From a virus, in the IMG/VR virus record IMGVR_UViG_3300007511_001569, positions 1-30,239 of that record: a DNA stretch of 30,239 nucleotides; one strand, written 5' to 3'. Below, in pieces: positions 7,389 to 15,719 of this stretch. Below the pieces are notes generated by a model, which was not told the origin of the DNA, made no database searches, and saw only the letters and a list, made by a program, of their open reading frames with translations. Position 1 is the stretch's first letter. Each line of letters starts with the position of its first letter. The position numbers were made by a program, and so were the translations under genes.

Positions 7389-9380
7389 CTACACGATGGC
7401 CTTGCCCTCGGGCCGGCGCGGGGGCTTCACCTGGGGGAGCGGCTGCTGCATGGGGTTGAGCGTGTCTCGCTCGCCGCCACCGCCCTCGGACAGCTGCTGC
7501 ACGACCATCTCGTACAGCTGGGGGCTGCCCATCTTCAGCCGCTGGATCGCCTGGCCGTAGGCGGCCGGGTTCTCCCGCTCGAGCTTGCGCAGGTGCGCCG
7601 CGATGCGCTGGGCGACCTTGCGGATGTCCAGCTGCCCGGACTGGCCGGGGTAGCTCGGGGCCTGCGCCATGGCCATGGGGTCCTGCGCGTTCTCCGGGTA
7701 GACCGCCACCTCGTTGGGCACCCCGGGGGCGATCTCCTCACCACGCAGGGACTTCGGCGTGCTGGCCGGCCCCTCGGCGTAGTCGGGTGGCGTGTCCTGC
7801 GGCTGCTGCAGGGACATCTGCAGCTCCTGGGCCTGCATCTGGTAGCGCAGAGCCGCCAGCTGCGACTCGCCCTGGGCTGCTGCCTGAGCCACCATCATCT
7901 TGCGGTTGGCCGTCACCTGCTTGGCCAGCTCGCCCTGCTTGCGCTCCTCCTCGACGTCCAGGTCCTCGCCCAGCTCACGGAGGAGGGTCCGGTCGGAGAG
8001 CTTGCCCATCTGGTTGGCCTGGAAGTAGATCATCAGGCGCTGCAGGTCGTCGGCCATCTTGAAGCGCTCGAAGCGCACGCCGACGCGCGGCCACCCGAGG
8101 TGGTCGCAGATCTGCCCCATGATGAAGTCGCGGACCATGCGCTTCTGGTCCTCGCGGTACCCGATGAACTGGTTCTCCAGGATGCGCATGGAGATGTTGG
8201 TGCCGGAGTACTGCAGGCCACCGAAGATGAACTCCAGGGGGACGTTCATGCCCGCGATGATCTGCTCGCTCCAGACCCGCAGCTCCTGGTGCAGGATGAG
8301 GGCGCGCCCCTGGCCGCCGATCATCTCGTGGCCGATGGGGATGGGCATGATGGGGACGTAGTTGGGGTCCTGCCGCCACCGCGCCACCTCGTCCTCGATC
8401 TGGGTGCGCCACTGGCTGAGGTTCACCATGCTGTAGGGGTCGCTGGTGTTGCTCCCAGCCTGGGGGAAGAGGACGCGGAAGGGCACGATGTGCTCCTGCG
8501 CAATCATCTCCTGCCCCTTGCGGAGGATCTGCAGGTAGAAGATGTCCTTGAGCACCGGCAGCACCAGGGGCATGCCCCAGCCCTGGTCCTTCTGCGCGAT
8601 GATGGGCCGCTTCAGGTGGAAGATGCGGTCGTTCGCGAACACGACGGCCTTGTTCTTCCGCATCGCCTGGATGAAGGTGTCCGAGATCTGCTCCACCACC
8701 CGCTTGCGTCCGACACGGATGCGGTTCTTCAGGCGGCGGGGGATCTTGTAGTAGTAGACGGGGTCGGTCAGGCCCTCGTTGTGCTCGATCTCCACCCGCT
8801 CCGGGTCCCACCGGATGAGCCGGATGCCCTTGGGGCTGCGGAGGGTCTCGTCCCGCACCCGGGCGGCCGCGTGATGCCCGCACTTGGGGCAGCGCAGCAT
8901 GAACTTCAGGTCGGAGAAGCGGTAGTGGGGGCGGAGGTCCTTGGCCGGGGCCTCGTGCCCACACTCACGGCACTCCAGGAACTTGACGAAGGGGAAGTGG
9001 ACGGAGACGAAGGCGTTGCCGAAGTTGTAGTAGTCCAGCCCCACCTCGATCTGGAACTTCCGGATCTGGAGCTGGTCCTCGAACAGGTGGCGGTACCGCT
9101 CCTGGACCTTCTTCTCCTTGGTGTCGTAGACGATGGGGGTGATGGGGTACTCGGCCAGCTTGTAGACCACCGCGTTGATGAGCGGGTTGGTGAAGAAGAA
9201 GTACCGGCACCACCGCAGCATCTGCTTGAGGCGGCTGGGGAAGTAGGTCTGCGCCGCGTCGAAGAACGGGTTGGGGTAGGGCACCCCGATCTTCTCGTAG
9301 CCCATCGTCCCGCCGGGGCGGGAGGACAGCTGCATGGGCTGGGTCCCATAGGCCGTGTTCTGGAAGCCGATTCCCTGCAT
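7389..9380 (-). CDS. Putative portal protein with inserted zinc ribbon (663 aa)
   Basis: Length and layout resemble phage portal proteins, the dodecameric ring through which DNA enters the head. An alpha/beta N-terminal half with YYNFGNAFVSVHF (about 117-129) matches the usual portal YGNAF-type segment. The central part has NMPLEF-like sequence (NVPLEFIFGG) and a long helical stretch, then a Gln-rich coiled C-terminal region (about 470-560). CxxC pairs at 137/140 and 164/167 form a zinc ribbon set into the N-terminal domain. It starts at ATG 9380 with AGAGGTGAGG just upstream, and its first base overlaps the TAA of the gene before it. The assignment rests on remembered family features, so a similarity search is needed for certainty. 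Confidence 0.7.
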   Translation of the reverse strand: MQGIGFQNTAYGTQPMQLSSRPGGTMGYEKIGVPYPNPFFDAAQTYFPSRLKQMLRWCRYFFFTNPLINAVVYKLAEYPITPIVYDTKEKKVQERYRHLFEDQLQIRKFQIEVGLDYYNFGNAFVSVHFPFVKFLECRECGHEAPAKDLRPHYRFSDLKFMLRCPKCGHHAAARVRDETLRSPKGIRLIRWDPERVEIEHNEGLTDPVYYYKIPRRLKNRIRVGRKRVVEQISDTFIQAMRKNKAVVFANDRIFHLKRPIIAQKDQGWGMPLVLPVLKDIFYLQILRKGQEMIAQEHIVPFRVLFPQAGSNTSDPYSMVNLSQWRTQIEDEVARWRQDPNYVPIMPIPIGHEMIGGQGRALILHQELRVWSEQIIAGMNVPLEFIFGGLQYSGTNISMRILENQFIGYREDQKRMVRDFIMGQICDHLGWPRVGVRFERFKMADDLQRLMIYFQANQMGKLSDRTLLRELGEDLDVEEERKQGELAKQVTANRKMMVAQAAAQGESQLAALRYQMQAQELQMSLQQPQDTPPDYAEGPASTPKSLRGEEIAPGVPNEVAVYPENAQDPMAMAQAPSYPGQSGQLDIRKVAQRIAAHLRKLERENPAAYGQAIQRLKMGSPQLYEMVVQQLSEGGGGERDTLNPMQQPLPQVKPPRRPEGKAIV

Positions 9381-10360
9381 TACGCCTCACCTCTCGGCCG
9401 CAGCACGACCTGTCCCGCTGGCTGTGGGCCCGAACGGTACCCCTTCGGATCGAAGAGGGGCAACTCCGTGTAGGGGGGCCCCGCGGGCTGGGGGTTCTGC
9501 AGGCGCTTGCGCAGCTTCCCACGTTCGATGAGCTTGTCGATGCCCTTGCCCGGCAGCCCCATGGCCTTCGCGCCGAGCTCCCAGCCTCCGAAGAAGCCGG
9601 CGAAGCCGGTGGGCATGCTGGCCACGAGACCCAGGTTGCCACCCAGGTGCTCACCGATGCGCTCGAAGCGTCCCTTGCCGTCGCCGTGCGGATCCTTCTT
9701 CGCCACGGCGGGGATGGTGAACCCCGCACCCAGGCCGGTCACGATGCCCTTGCCACCCCAGGGGATGTACCTCCCGATCTGGCCCTGGCCTGTCCACCCA
9801 CGGCGCGACAGCTCCTCTGCCAGCACCTTCGGGTCACGCACGGCCTGCATCAGTGGGATGCTCGGCTCGTACAGGTGCGCCTTGGCCGCCTGTCCCTCCA
9901 GGGACTTGGCAGCCCCGCGTGCGCCCGTACCTCCCAGCATCCTGGACCTGCCGGCCCACCGGCCCTGCTCGGCGGCAGTGCGCTGCGCTGCGGGGAGGGC
10001 GGCGCGCGCCGCGCGCACCTGCTCGAGCCCGCGGGCGTGTACGGCAGCAGCCGGATCCATGGGCAGGCCCCTCGCCCTCGCGAAGTCCTCCCAGGTCGTA
10101 CCCAGCCGCTTCACCTCCTTGAGGAGGCTCTGGGTCTCCGCGCCCGCCGGTGTCATGTGGTGCCAGCCCTTGCGGAGGATGCCGCGGGTCTGTCGCGGGT
10201 CGATCAGGCGGGCCGTGGTGCTCAGACCTCCGGCCAGGCTGCCCGGGACCTCGGCCATCAGCCTGCCGAGGCGGCCCACCAGGTTCACCGGGTTGGCCTG
10301 CTTCTCCAGCTCGCGGTGGAACGCGGCCATGCGCTCTGGCGTCATGACACGAGAAGCCAT
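9380..10360 (-). CDS. Unknown protein of the head module (326 aa), Gly-rich hydrophobic segments
   Basis: No family is recognised. The N-terminus is helical and charged (MTPERMAAFHRELEKQ from residue 6), the middle is Ala/Arg-rich and basic, and two Gly-rich apolar segments follow at about 215-240 (GKGIVTGLGAGFTIPAVA) and 255-285 (GLVASMPTGFAGFFGGW), suggesting membrane or capsid-interior contact. ATG 10360 is preferred because GGTGAGG stands before it, although an ATGA start at 10345 also overlaps the upstream stop. It lies directly upstream of the portal candidate and shares its transcript, so a virion or injection role is plausible but unproven. Confidence 0.7.
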   Translation of the reverse strand: MASRVMTPERMAAFHRELEKQANPVNLVGRLGRLMAEVPGSLAGGLSTTARLIDPRQTRGILRKGWHHMTPAGAETQSLLKEVKRLGTTWEDFARARGLPMDPAAAVHARGLEQVRAARAALPAAQRTAAEQGRWAGRSRMLGGTGARGAAKSLEGQAAKAHLYEPSIPLMQAVRDPKVLAEELSRRGWTGQGQIGRYIPWGGKGIVTGLGAGFTIPAVAKKDPHGDGKGRFERIGEHLGGNLGLVASMPTGFAGFFGGWELGAKAMGLPGKGIDKLIERGKLRKRLQNPQPAGPPYTELPLFDPKGYRSGPQPAGQVVLRPRGEA

Positions 10361-11217
10361 GGCCTCACCATCTTCAGCTGCTGGGCCAGCTGACGCTGCC
10401 GTAGGTTCATGTAGTCGGTGGCCACCATCAGGCGGGCCACGCACACATCGACCTGTGTCTCCTGGAGGGTGGCTCCCTCCGACTTGACCTCAGCATACCG
10501 CACGCGCACGGGGTCGGGGTCGTTCTCCTTGTACAGGCGGAGGTTCCGGCCTTCCCCGCGGTGAGCGGTGGCCGAGTCGGGGGAGGGCTTCCCGTCGATG
10601 TTCTTGGTCCCCGCCCAGCGGCCGGAGCACACGTCGCAGAGGCCGTCCTCGGGGTGGCCCGGGCCCACGTTCCCGCAGTCCTTGCACTCGTACTTGGGGA
10701 TAGCGGCATGGATCTGCGCGAAGTCCAGGGGCGGGGGGAGGTACCAGACCCCATCGTTGAGGCACGAGGCCGCCACGAAGCGGGCGACCTCCTCGGAGAA
10801 GGAGTGCCGGACGACGGAGTTGGCGATGTCGATCCCCGCCATCAGCTGGGCGGTGGTCGGAGCCTGGAGCACGTCGAAGCGGGGGATGTTGTTGACCAGG
10901 GGCTGCAGGGTCGGGGCGAAGACCTCCCACCCCTTCCAGAAGCCGTCGCTCCCGTGGAGGACCTTGACGGCCTGGATCTTGTTCTTGTTCAGCTCGCTGA
11001 TGTTGATGCCGGTGCCGCGGCCGGTCTTCGGACCGAAGTACTGGGTGATGGCCTCCCAGATGGTGTCCGCGTCCCACTCCCACCAGTCCTTCTGGAAGGC
11101 AGTGATCATCAGGGCGTCGAGGACCACCGGGTGGGCGTCGTGGTGGGCAAAGATGGTCGCGGGCGTCAGCTTGGTGGACGCCGTGGGGGTGAGGTCGCTG
11201 GTCCCGACGTCAACCAT
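10342..11217 (-). CDS. Unknown head-module protein with C4 zinc ribbon (291 aa)
   Basis: A zinc ribbon is formed by C178, C181, C194 and C197 (CKDCG ... CDVC). The remainder is mixed alpha/beta with Trp-rich patches (KDWWEWDADTIWEAI) and no membrane span. The start ATG 11217 is chosen because it overlaps the upstream stop as ATGGTTGA; a more upstream in-frame start at 11244 lacks a ribosome site. The downstream gene begins inside its last codons. Its position between the large upstream gene and the portal suggests a virion component, and the portal carries a similar ribbon. No named family is recognised. Confidence 0.7.
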   Translation of the reverse strand: MVDVGTSDLTPTASTKLTPATIFAHHDAHPVVLDALMITAFQKDWWEWDADTIWEAITQYFGPKTGRGTGINISELNKNKIQAVKVLHGSDGFWKGWEVFAPTLQPLVNNIPRFDVLQAPTTAQLMAGIDIANSVVRHSFSEEVARFVAASCLNDGVWYLPPPLDFAQIHAAIPKYECKDCGNVGPGHPEDGLCDVCSGRWAGTKNIDGKPSPDSATAHRGEGRNLRLYKENDPDPVRVRYAEVKSEGATLQETQVDVCVARLMVATDYMNLRQRQLAQQLKMVRPWLLVS

Positions 11218-12289
11218 GAGCCGGGGAGAACCCCGAGTCGGCACCCAGCCGTGCGAGGATCACCTTGGTGGGATCCGGCATGGACTTGAACACGCCGACC
11301 GGGTCCTTCGTGAACTGGTCCGTGAAGTCGTCGCCGAAGTGGCTGCGGAGTGCCTGCACGGAGTTGGCGGCGAGCCCCTTGAGGTCGCTCTCCGTCACGC
11401 GCTCGGCACCCTCCGTCCAGATGTACTCCTCGGCCGTCTTCACCTCGCCCAGCATGGTGTAGTAGGGGTCCACCACGTGCTGGTCCCACAGGTGGGACAG
11501 CCCGGTGGCCTCGTCGAAGCCGCACAGGGCCTCGGCCACGGTGCGGGGGTCCTCCCCTCCCATCTCGGAGGCGAACTTCTCCAGCGCGGGCTGGTAGCTC
11601 TCGGGGAGGTACTCCTTGCGGGCGAGCACGTACATCTTGGCGTCCGGGGCGCGCTCGTCGGAGGCGTACTTGACCACCGACCCCTCCAGCCGGACGTCCA
11701 GCTGGTCCGCACGCTCCGCCAGCTTGGTGGCGAACTCGCGCCGCTCCCGGGGGTGGAGCAGCAGGCAGCGGTCGGCGAAGAAGGCCGCGGCCGTCTTCAC
11801 CTCTTCGTAGGTCCGGACGGGGAACTGGCCCAGGATGAGCTGGTCCTCGGCCACCTTCTCCTGCTCGAAGACCGCGGCGGGCTCCTGCCCGGTGACGTCG
11901 GCCATCGCTGCATCGTCCGCGTCGGCCTGCAGGTCCATCGCGACCTTCACCAGCTCCTGTGGCGGGGGCATGTGGTGGGCATCGTGGGCACCCAGCAGCC
12001 GCGCGGCCACGTGTGCCTGGGCTGTCTTGGGCAGGTAGTCCCTCTGGCTCAGGAAGTACTGCGTGCTGAACCAGGTGTTGCCCGGATCGACCGTGGCGAA
12101 CTTGCGCAGGACGGTGTCCCCGTCGATTGCGGCCAACGCGAAGGCGTCGTTGGGCAGCTCGAGGAGCTGTTCGGGCTCGAGTACCGCCGCCTCCTTGGCG
12201 AAGTCGGGGATGTCTTCCGCGCTGGCGAGCTTGGGGAGCAGAGCCCCGCGGTCATCGTACATGTCCAGGACGACTCCAGCCGTCTTCAT
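11210..12289 (-). CDS. Unknown acidic protein, first gene of the head module (359 aa)
   Basis: The ATG at 12289 sits six bases after a strong GAGGAGG site and about 25 bases after the predicted transcription start, so the in-frame extension to 12724 is rejected. The protein is mostly helical, acidic and Ala-rich. Two segments look like a repeated motif: one around FPVRTYEEVKTAAAFFADRC and one around LGEVKTAEEYIWTEGAERV. It has no signal peptide, zinc site or enzyme motif. Leading the operon that makes the portal, it may be a structural or scaffold-type protein; this is context only. Confidence 0.75.
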   Translation of the reverse strand: MKTAGVVLDMYDDRGALLPKLASAEDIPDFAKEAAVLEPEQLLELPNDAFALAAIDGDTVLRKFATVDPGNTWFSTQYFLSQRDYLPKTAQAHVAARLLGAHDAHHMPPPQELVKVAMDLQADADDAAMADVTGQEPAAVFEQEKVAEDQLILGQFPVRTYEEVKTAAAFFADRCLLLHPRERREFATKLAERADQLDVRLEGSVVKYASDERAPDAKMYVLARKEYLPESYQPALEKFASEMGGEDPRTVAEALCGFDEATGLSHLWDQHVVDPYYTMLGEVKTAEEYIWTEGAERVTESDLKGLAANSVQALRSHFGDDFTDQFTKDPVGVFKSMPDPTKVILARLGADSGFSPAHG

Positions 12290-12321
12290 GCGGGCCTCCT
12301 CAAGGGACGTGTTCAGCCTGC

Positions 12322-12351
12322 ATCGTAGGCATCGGCCTGGCGCATAGTCAA
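12322..12351 (-). promoter_or_regulatory. Strong sigma70-like promoter for the head module
   Basis: On the minus strand, TTGACT (12351-12346) and TACGAT (12327-12322) are separated by 18 bp, close to TTGACA and TATAAT. The expected start near 12315 leaves a short leader with GAGGAGG before ATG 12289. This is the best promoter match in the window and suggests that host-type holoenzyme reads the minus-strand head genes. Confidence 0.6.
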
Positions 12352-12368
12352 GCGAAACACCTGCCGAA

Positions 12369-12381
12369 AACCTGGCATAAG
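12369..12381 (+). promoter_or_regulatory. Shared leader motif AACCTGGCATAAG, candidate plus-strand promoter
   Basis: This near copy of the motif at 6095-6106 again lies 30-40 bp ahead of the first plus-strand gene of a divergent pair. TGGCATAAG could act as an extended -10 box; no good -35 box is seen. The intergenic region (12290-12418, 129 bp) contains only this motif, the minus-strand promoter and ribosome sites. Confidence 0.35.
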
Positions 12382-12418
12382 ACGACCAAGATGTAACCCA
12401 GAAAACGCCGGAGAATCT

Positions 12419-12778
12419 ATGCCAGGAACACTGCGATTCAGGGACCTCAACACGCAGCAGGTAGGGCGCCCAGCCTGCTTCGGGAAGGAGTACGACGACT
12501 CGACCTACGAGTGCCGGTACTCCTGCGGCCACAAGGGCGCATGCGGACCCGTGTTTCGGGCACGACACGGGGCAGCAGCCAGCAGCCAGGTGCCCGCAGA
12601 GCTCCCGCAGGAAGAAGACCTCCCTGCGGTGCAAGAGATCGACAGCGAGGAGGAGACCTTCTTCACCAAGCTGGCGTACAATACTGGCATCCAGACCCTG
12701 GATGCTCTCATCCGGGAACTCCACTACGCAGTGCGCAGCGTTCCCCGGAAGCGGTACTTCCCACAGAGGGATCGGTGA
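12419..12778 (+). CDS. Small Cys-containing protein (119 aa), function unknown
   Basis: Four cysteines lie close together at about 21-43, including C-x3-C-x5-C (CRYSCGHKGAC) with a nearby His, suggesting a metal site. The C-terminal half is helical and acidic, then basic (VPRKRYFPQRDR). GGAGA at 12410-12414 precedes ATG 12419. Third codon positions are noticeably less GC-rich than in the neighbouring helicase gene, hinting at a different origin. It is the first gene of the long plus-strand unit and is translationally coupled (TGATG) to the HTH gene. Confidence 0.7.
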   Translation: MPGTLRFRDLNTQQVGRPACFGKEYDDSTYECRYSCGHKGACGPVFRARHGAAASSQVPAELPQEEDLPAVQEIDSEEETFFTKLAYNTGIQTLDALIRELHYAVRSVPRKRYFPQRDR

Positions 12779-13170
12779 TGCCCAGCGTCAGCACCATGTT
12801 CAAGGAGATCCGGAACCGGGCCCACTACGCGAGCCACGCGAGCCTGGCCAAGGCCATGGGCTGCTCCACCGAGTACATCCGACTCATCGAGAACAAGGGG
12901 AGGCTGCCCAGCGACAAGTTCCTCACCCAGTTCCTCCGCACGTGCCGCCCGCCAGCCAGCCTGGCGGCCGAGATACGACAGACTGTCGCGGAGCAGCGGC
13001 TGCAGCGGAAGCACGGCCAGGACCTCAAGGACTACAAGGGCTCGGCTGAGGTGGGGCTCCGCATCTGCCGCGAGATCACCCCCACGCTCACCGACGTCGG
13101 CCTCGAGGGGGAAGACCTCGACCACGTGCTGGGGCGCCTCCGCGACATCCTCACGGCTGAGCTGCGATGA
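12778..13170 (+). CDS. XRE/Cro-like helix-turn-helix DNA-binding protein (130 aa)
   Basis: Residues about 20-60 follow the XRE pattern: HASLAKAMGCSTEYIRLIENKG has the helix-turn-helix spacing with the typical second-helix YIRLIE. The C-terminal part is helical and may mediate oligomer formation. ATG 12778 overlaps the preceding stop by one base, and the stop overlaps the next start (ATGA). The gene probably regulates early phage transcription. The near-palindrome CGACAGACTGTCG lies inside this gene (12976-12988), which makes self-binding a testable idea. It may be a lytic switch rather than a lysogeny repressor, since no integrase is visible. Confidence 0.75.
   Translation: MPSVSTMFKEIRNRAHYASHASLAKAMGCSTEYIRLIENKGRLPSDKFLTQFLRTCRPPASLAAEIRQTVAEQRLQRKHGQDLKDYKGSAEVGLRICREITPTLTDVGLEGEDLDHVLGRLRDILTAELR
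12976..12988 (+). repeat. Copy 3 of the near-palindrome CGACAGACTGTCG
   Basis: This copy lies within the HTH gene coding sequence (encoding part of IRQTVA). The match to the intergenic copy at 7356-7368 extends to 15 bases. Confidence 0.6.
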
Positions 13171-14522
13171 GGTTCCTCTCCCTCCACCCGGACAAGGCAT
13201 ACCGGGGGTCCATGCTGTGGGTCCCCAAGGCCCTCATCCCCCTCGACGCCCTCGAGGCATCGCTCACCTACTGGTTCACCGAGAAGACGAGCTCCGGCGA
13301 GTTCGTGGCCCGGTCCGTGCGCGTCTGGGAGGAGGAGGTGCACCACATCGCACTCCCGAGGGAGTTCCCGCAGGAGCGGGTCCCCTGTGAGGTCATCGAC
13401 CTCGCGCCACCCACAGAACGCATCGGCTACAACTCCACCATCCGCCCCCGGGACGAGATCCAGGCGGCGGCCATGCACGCGATGCGGTCCAGCCACTCTG
13501 GCATCCTCAACCTGGGGTGCGGCCGCGGGAAGACGGTTGTTGGGCTGGACCGCATCGCCTTTGGTCAGGGGCCCGCCCTGGTCATCGTGAACGACAACGG
13601 ACTGCTGGAGCAGTGGCACGAGGAGGTCCTCGACAAGCTGCAGATGAGCGACGACGACATCGGGCACGTGGTGGGGCCCAAGGCCGAGTGGGATCGCCCC
13701 ATCGTCCTGGCCACCGTCCAGACCCTGTGGCGCCGCATCAAGGACAACCTCGTCCCCGAGTGGGTCCGGCGCCGCTTCGCCACGGTGCTCTACGACGAGG
13801 CCCACCACATGGCCGCGATGGAGTTCAACCGCGTGGCCTCCTTCTTCACCGGGGACCGCTACGGCCTGACCGCCACCAGGCGGAGGACCGACGGCAACGA
13901 GCGCTTCTTCGAGATTCACCTCGGGAAGGTGGTCTACACCGACCTCTCGGTGGACGTACCCCCCGTGGTCTACCTGGCGCACACCGGCCTGACCCCCACC
14001 GCGGAGGAGCGCGACGGCTTCTACGTCAACGACAACATCCACGTCGTCAAGGTACGGCAGTGGCAGGCGAAGCACCCCACCCGCAACGGCATGATCGCGG
14101 GCCTCGCGCAAAACGCGCAGGAGGTTGGGCACAAGGTACTCGTCCTCTCCCATCTACGTGACGATCACATCCCCCGCCTGCAGGAGGTCCTGCCGGGCTG
14201 CGGGGTGATCTCGAGCAAGGTGAAGGGCAAGAAGCGGCTGACCAACCTGACCGAGAACGACATCGTCGTGGGCACCATGGGTGCCGCTCGGGAGGGGCTG
14301 GACCGGCCGGACCTGAGCGTGGGTATCTTCACCACCACCTTCGCCAACGAGAACGACTTCCAGCAGGCCACGGGTCGGCTGGCGAGGGCCTACGCGGGGA
14401 AGGTCTCCTCCGAGGCCATCTTCATCGTGGACAACATCCCCAAGTGCTTGGACCACGCCAAGCAGATCGAGCGCTTCGCGAGGAAGCGTGACTACAAGGT
14501 CGAACATTTCAAGCTGGAGTAA
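13167..14522 (+). CDS. SF2 DNA helicase, UvsW/RecG-like (451 aa)
   Basis: This is a superfamily 2 ATPase: Walker A GCGRGKT at 117-123, motif II DEAH at 210-213, motif III TATR at about 235-238 and motif VI QQATGRLAR near residue 400. The size and compact N-terminal domain resemble T4 UvsW, which unwinds R-loops and branched DNA and moves phage replication from origin-dependent to recombination-dependent mode. It starts in an ATGA overlap with the HTH gene. The presence of RecA-like and resolvase genes further along the same strand fits such a role. The specific UvsW assignment is inference; the helicase class is clear. Confidence 0.92.
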   Translation: MRFLSLHPDKAYRGSMLWVPKALIPLDALEASLTYWFTEKTSSGEFVARSVRVWEEEVHHIALPREFPQERVPCEVIDLAPPTERIGYNSTIRPRDEIQAAAMHAMRSSHSGILNLGCGRGKTVVGLDRIAFGQGPALVIVNDNGLLEQWHEEVLDKLQMSDDDIGHVVGPKAEWDRPIVLATVQTLWRRIKDNLVPEWVRRRFATVLYDEAHHMAAMEFNRVASFFTGDRYGLTATRRRTDGNERFFEIHLGKVVYTDLSVDVPPVVYLAHTGLTPTAEERDGFYVNDNIHVVKVRQWQAKHPTRNGMIAGLAQNAQEVGHKVLVLSHLRDDHIPRLQEVLPGCGVISSKVKGKKRLTNLTENDIVVGTMGAAREGLDRPDLSVGIFTTTFANENDFQQATGRLARAYAGKVSSEAIFIVDNIPKCLDHAKQIERFARKRDYKVEHFKLE

Positions 14523-14524
14523 CC

Positions 14525-14917
14525 GTGAGCAAGATCATCGTCAACCCGGACGTGAAGGACGCACCCGAGCCTCCCTTCCCGGCCGAGAACCTCGTCATCG
14601 TCTGCGCCTCGCCCTCCTACGGGTACATCGGGGTGGCAGACTTCCAGTCCGGCCAGCTCATGCGGCTGGAGCACGCTCTCGCCCTCGTGCCCGTGCAGGT
14701 GCGCAGCCAGCTCGCAACGCCGGGCGGGGCCCCCACCCAGGACACGGCCCTCATGCCCATCATCGGTGGGAAGTCCGGCAGCGTGTCGAGCCTGAACCTC
14801 CCCGCCGGGCTCCCCTGGTACCGCGTGGGCAACATGCACCCGAGCGACCGCGACACCATCTACGGCGCCTACATGGACATGACCCAGGATGTCTGGCCCA
14901 ACCCGTCCGACGCGTGA
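14525..14917 (+). CDS. Conserved-looking phage protein of unknown function (130 aa)
   Basis: GTG 14525 follows the helicase stop by two bases, with GGAG at 14516-14519. The protein is Pro-rich with mixed beta strands and has no cysteine pair, membrane span or catalytic motif that I recognise. Its last 29 bases overlap the uracil-DNA glycosylase gene. Codon use matches neighbours, supporting a real gene. The location between a helicase and a repair enzyme suggests DNA metabolism, but this is weak. Confidence 0.65.
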   Translation: MSKIIVNPDVKDAPEPPFPAENLVIVCASPSYGYIGVADFQSGQLMRLEHALALVPVQVRSQLATPGGAPTQDTALMPIIGGKSGSVSSLNLPAGLPWYRVGNMHPSDRDTIYGAYMDMTQDVWPNPSDA

Positions 14918-15716
14918 CGACTGGGCGCGCCTGCGCCTGGACAAGCTGGAGGAGCAGTACGCGGAGTGCGAGCTCTGCCCCGACCTCGTGGACACCGGCT
15001 GGTGGACGCGCAACAACATCGTGTTCGGCGAGGGCATGGCCAACGCCGACGTGCTGTTCGTGGGCATCGCTCCGGGCCAGCGCGAGGACGCGGCCGGGCT
15101 CCCCTTCGTGGGCCCGACGGGGCAGCTGCTCGACGACATGCTCATGCACATGGTCCCGCACGAGGACCTCAAGCCCTTCTACAACACCCGCAAGAACATC
15201 ACCGCGGAGCAGTGGCGGGCCATCCGGCACACCCTCTGCGAGGCTGAGCGCTTCTTCTACACCAACGCCGTGCTCTGCCGGCCGGTGAAGCAGGAGTGGG
15301 ACGACCGCCGGGAGGTGATGCGCCTGCAGAACCGCGACCCGACGCTCCTCGAGTGCAAGAACTGCGCGGACAGGCTGCGCCAGACCATCCGCATCACCGA
15401 CCCCACCATCGTCGTCTCCCTGGGTGCGCCGGCACTGCACTCGCTGCTGGCCATCGACACGAAGTGGAAGGGGAGCCGCCCCAGCGTCCTGGAGATGACC
15501 GGGTCCATCCTGGACCTGCACATCGAGGGCGAGGTCACCACCATCCGGTACCCACTGCTGGTACTGCCTCACCCCGCATACCTGCTCCGCTTCTGGGACA
15601 TCGACGACCAGGGCGGGTGGGTGCAGCGGACGGTCAAGCACCTGAAGCAGGCCCTCCGCATCGTCGATCTGACCCGCAACACCCTGTACCGAACCCCCCT
15701 ACCGAAGAGGAAGTGA
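14889..15716 (+). CDS. Uracil-DNA glycosylase superfamily, family-4-like with Fe-S cluster (275 aa)
   Basis: The catalytic motif reads GIAPGQREDAAGLPFVGPTG (59-78), close to the family-4 GEAPG...EDxxGxPFVGxAG, with Ile replacing the usual Glu. The second motif is PHPAYLLR near residue 225. Four cysteines sit where family 4 holds its 4Fe-4S cluster: C27 and C30 (CELC), C130 in NAVLCRP, and C156 or C159. The enzyme would remove uracil from DNA or recognise phage DNA bases. ATG 14889 lies within the previous gene. The Glu-to-Ile change in motif 1 may alter substrate range, so a non-uracil role cannot be excluded. Confidence 0.88.
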   Translation: MSGPTRPTRDDWARLRLDKLEEQYAECELCPDLVDTGWWTRNNIVFGEGMANADVLFVGIAPGQREDAAGLPFVGPTGQLLDDMLMHMVPHEDLKPFYNTRKNITAEQWRAIRHTLCEAERFFYTNAVLCRPVKQEWDDRREVMRLQNRDPTLLECKNCADRLRQTIRITDPTIVVSLGAPALHSLLAIDTKWKGSRPSVLEMTGSILDLHIEGEVTTIRYPLLVLPHPAYLLRFWDIDDQGGWVQRTVKHLKQALRIVDLTRNTLYRTPLPKRK

Positions 15717-15719
15717 TCT

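Noticed and set aside
7353-9473. A 706-codon plus-strand frame
   Set aside because: It is antisense to the portal candidate, which has well-formed zinc sites, a ribosome site and a coupled neighbour.
12290-12724. Upstream extension of the first head-module gene
   Set aside because: It would read through the promoter and the opposite-strand gene, and the added residues look random. GAGGAGG and ATG at 12289 mark the start.
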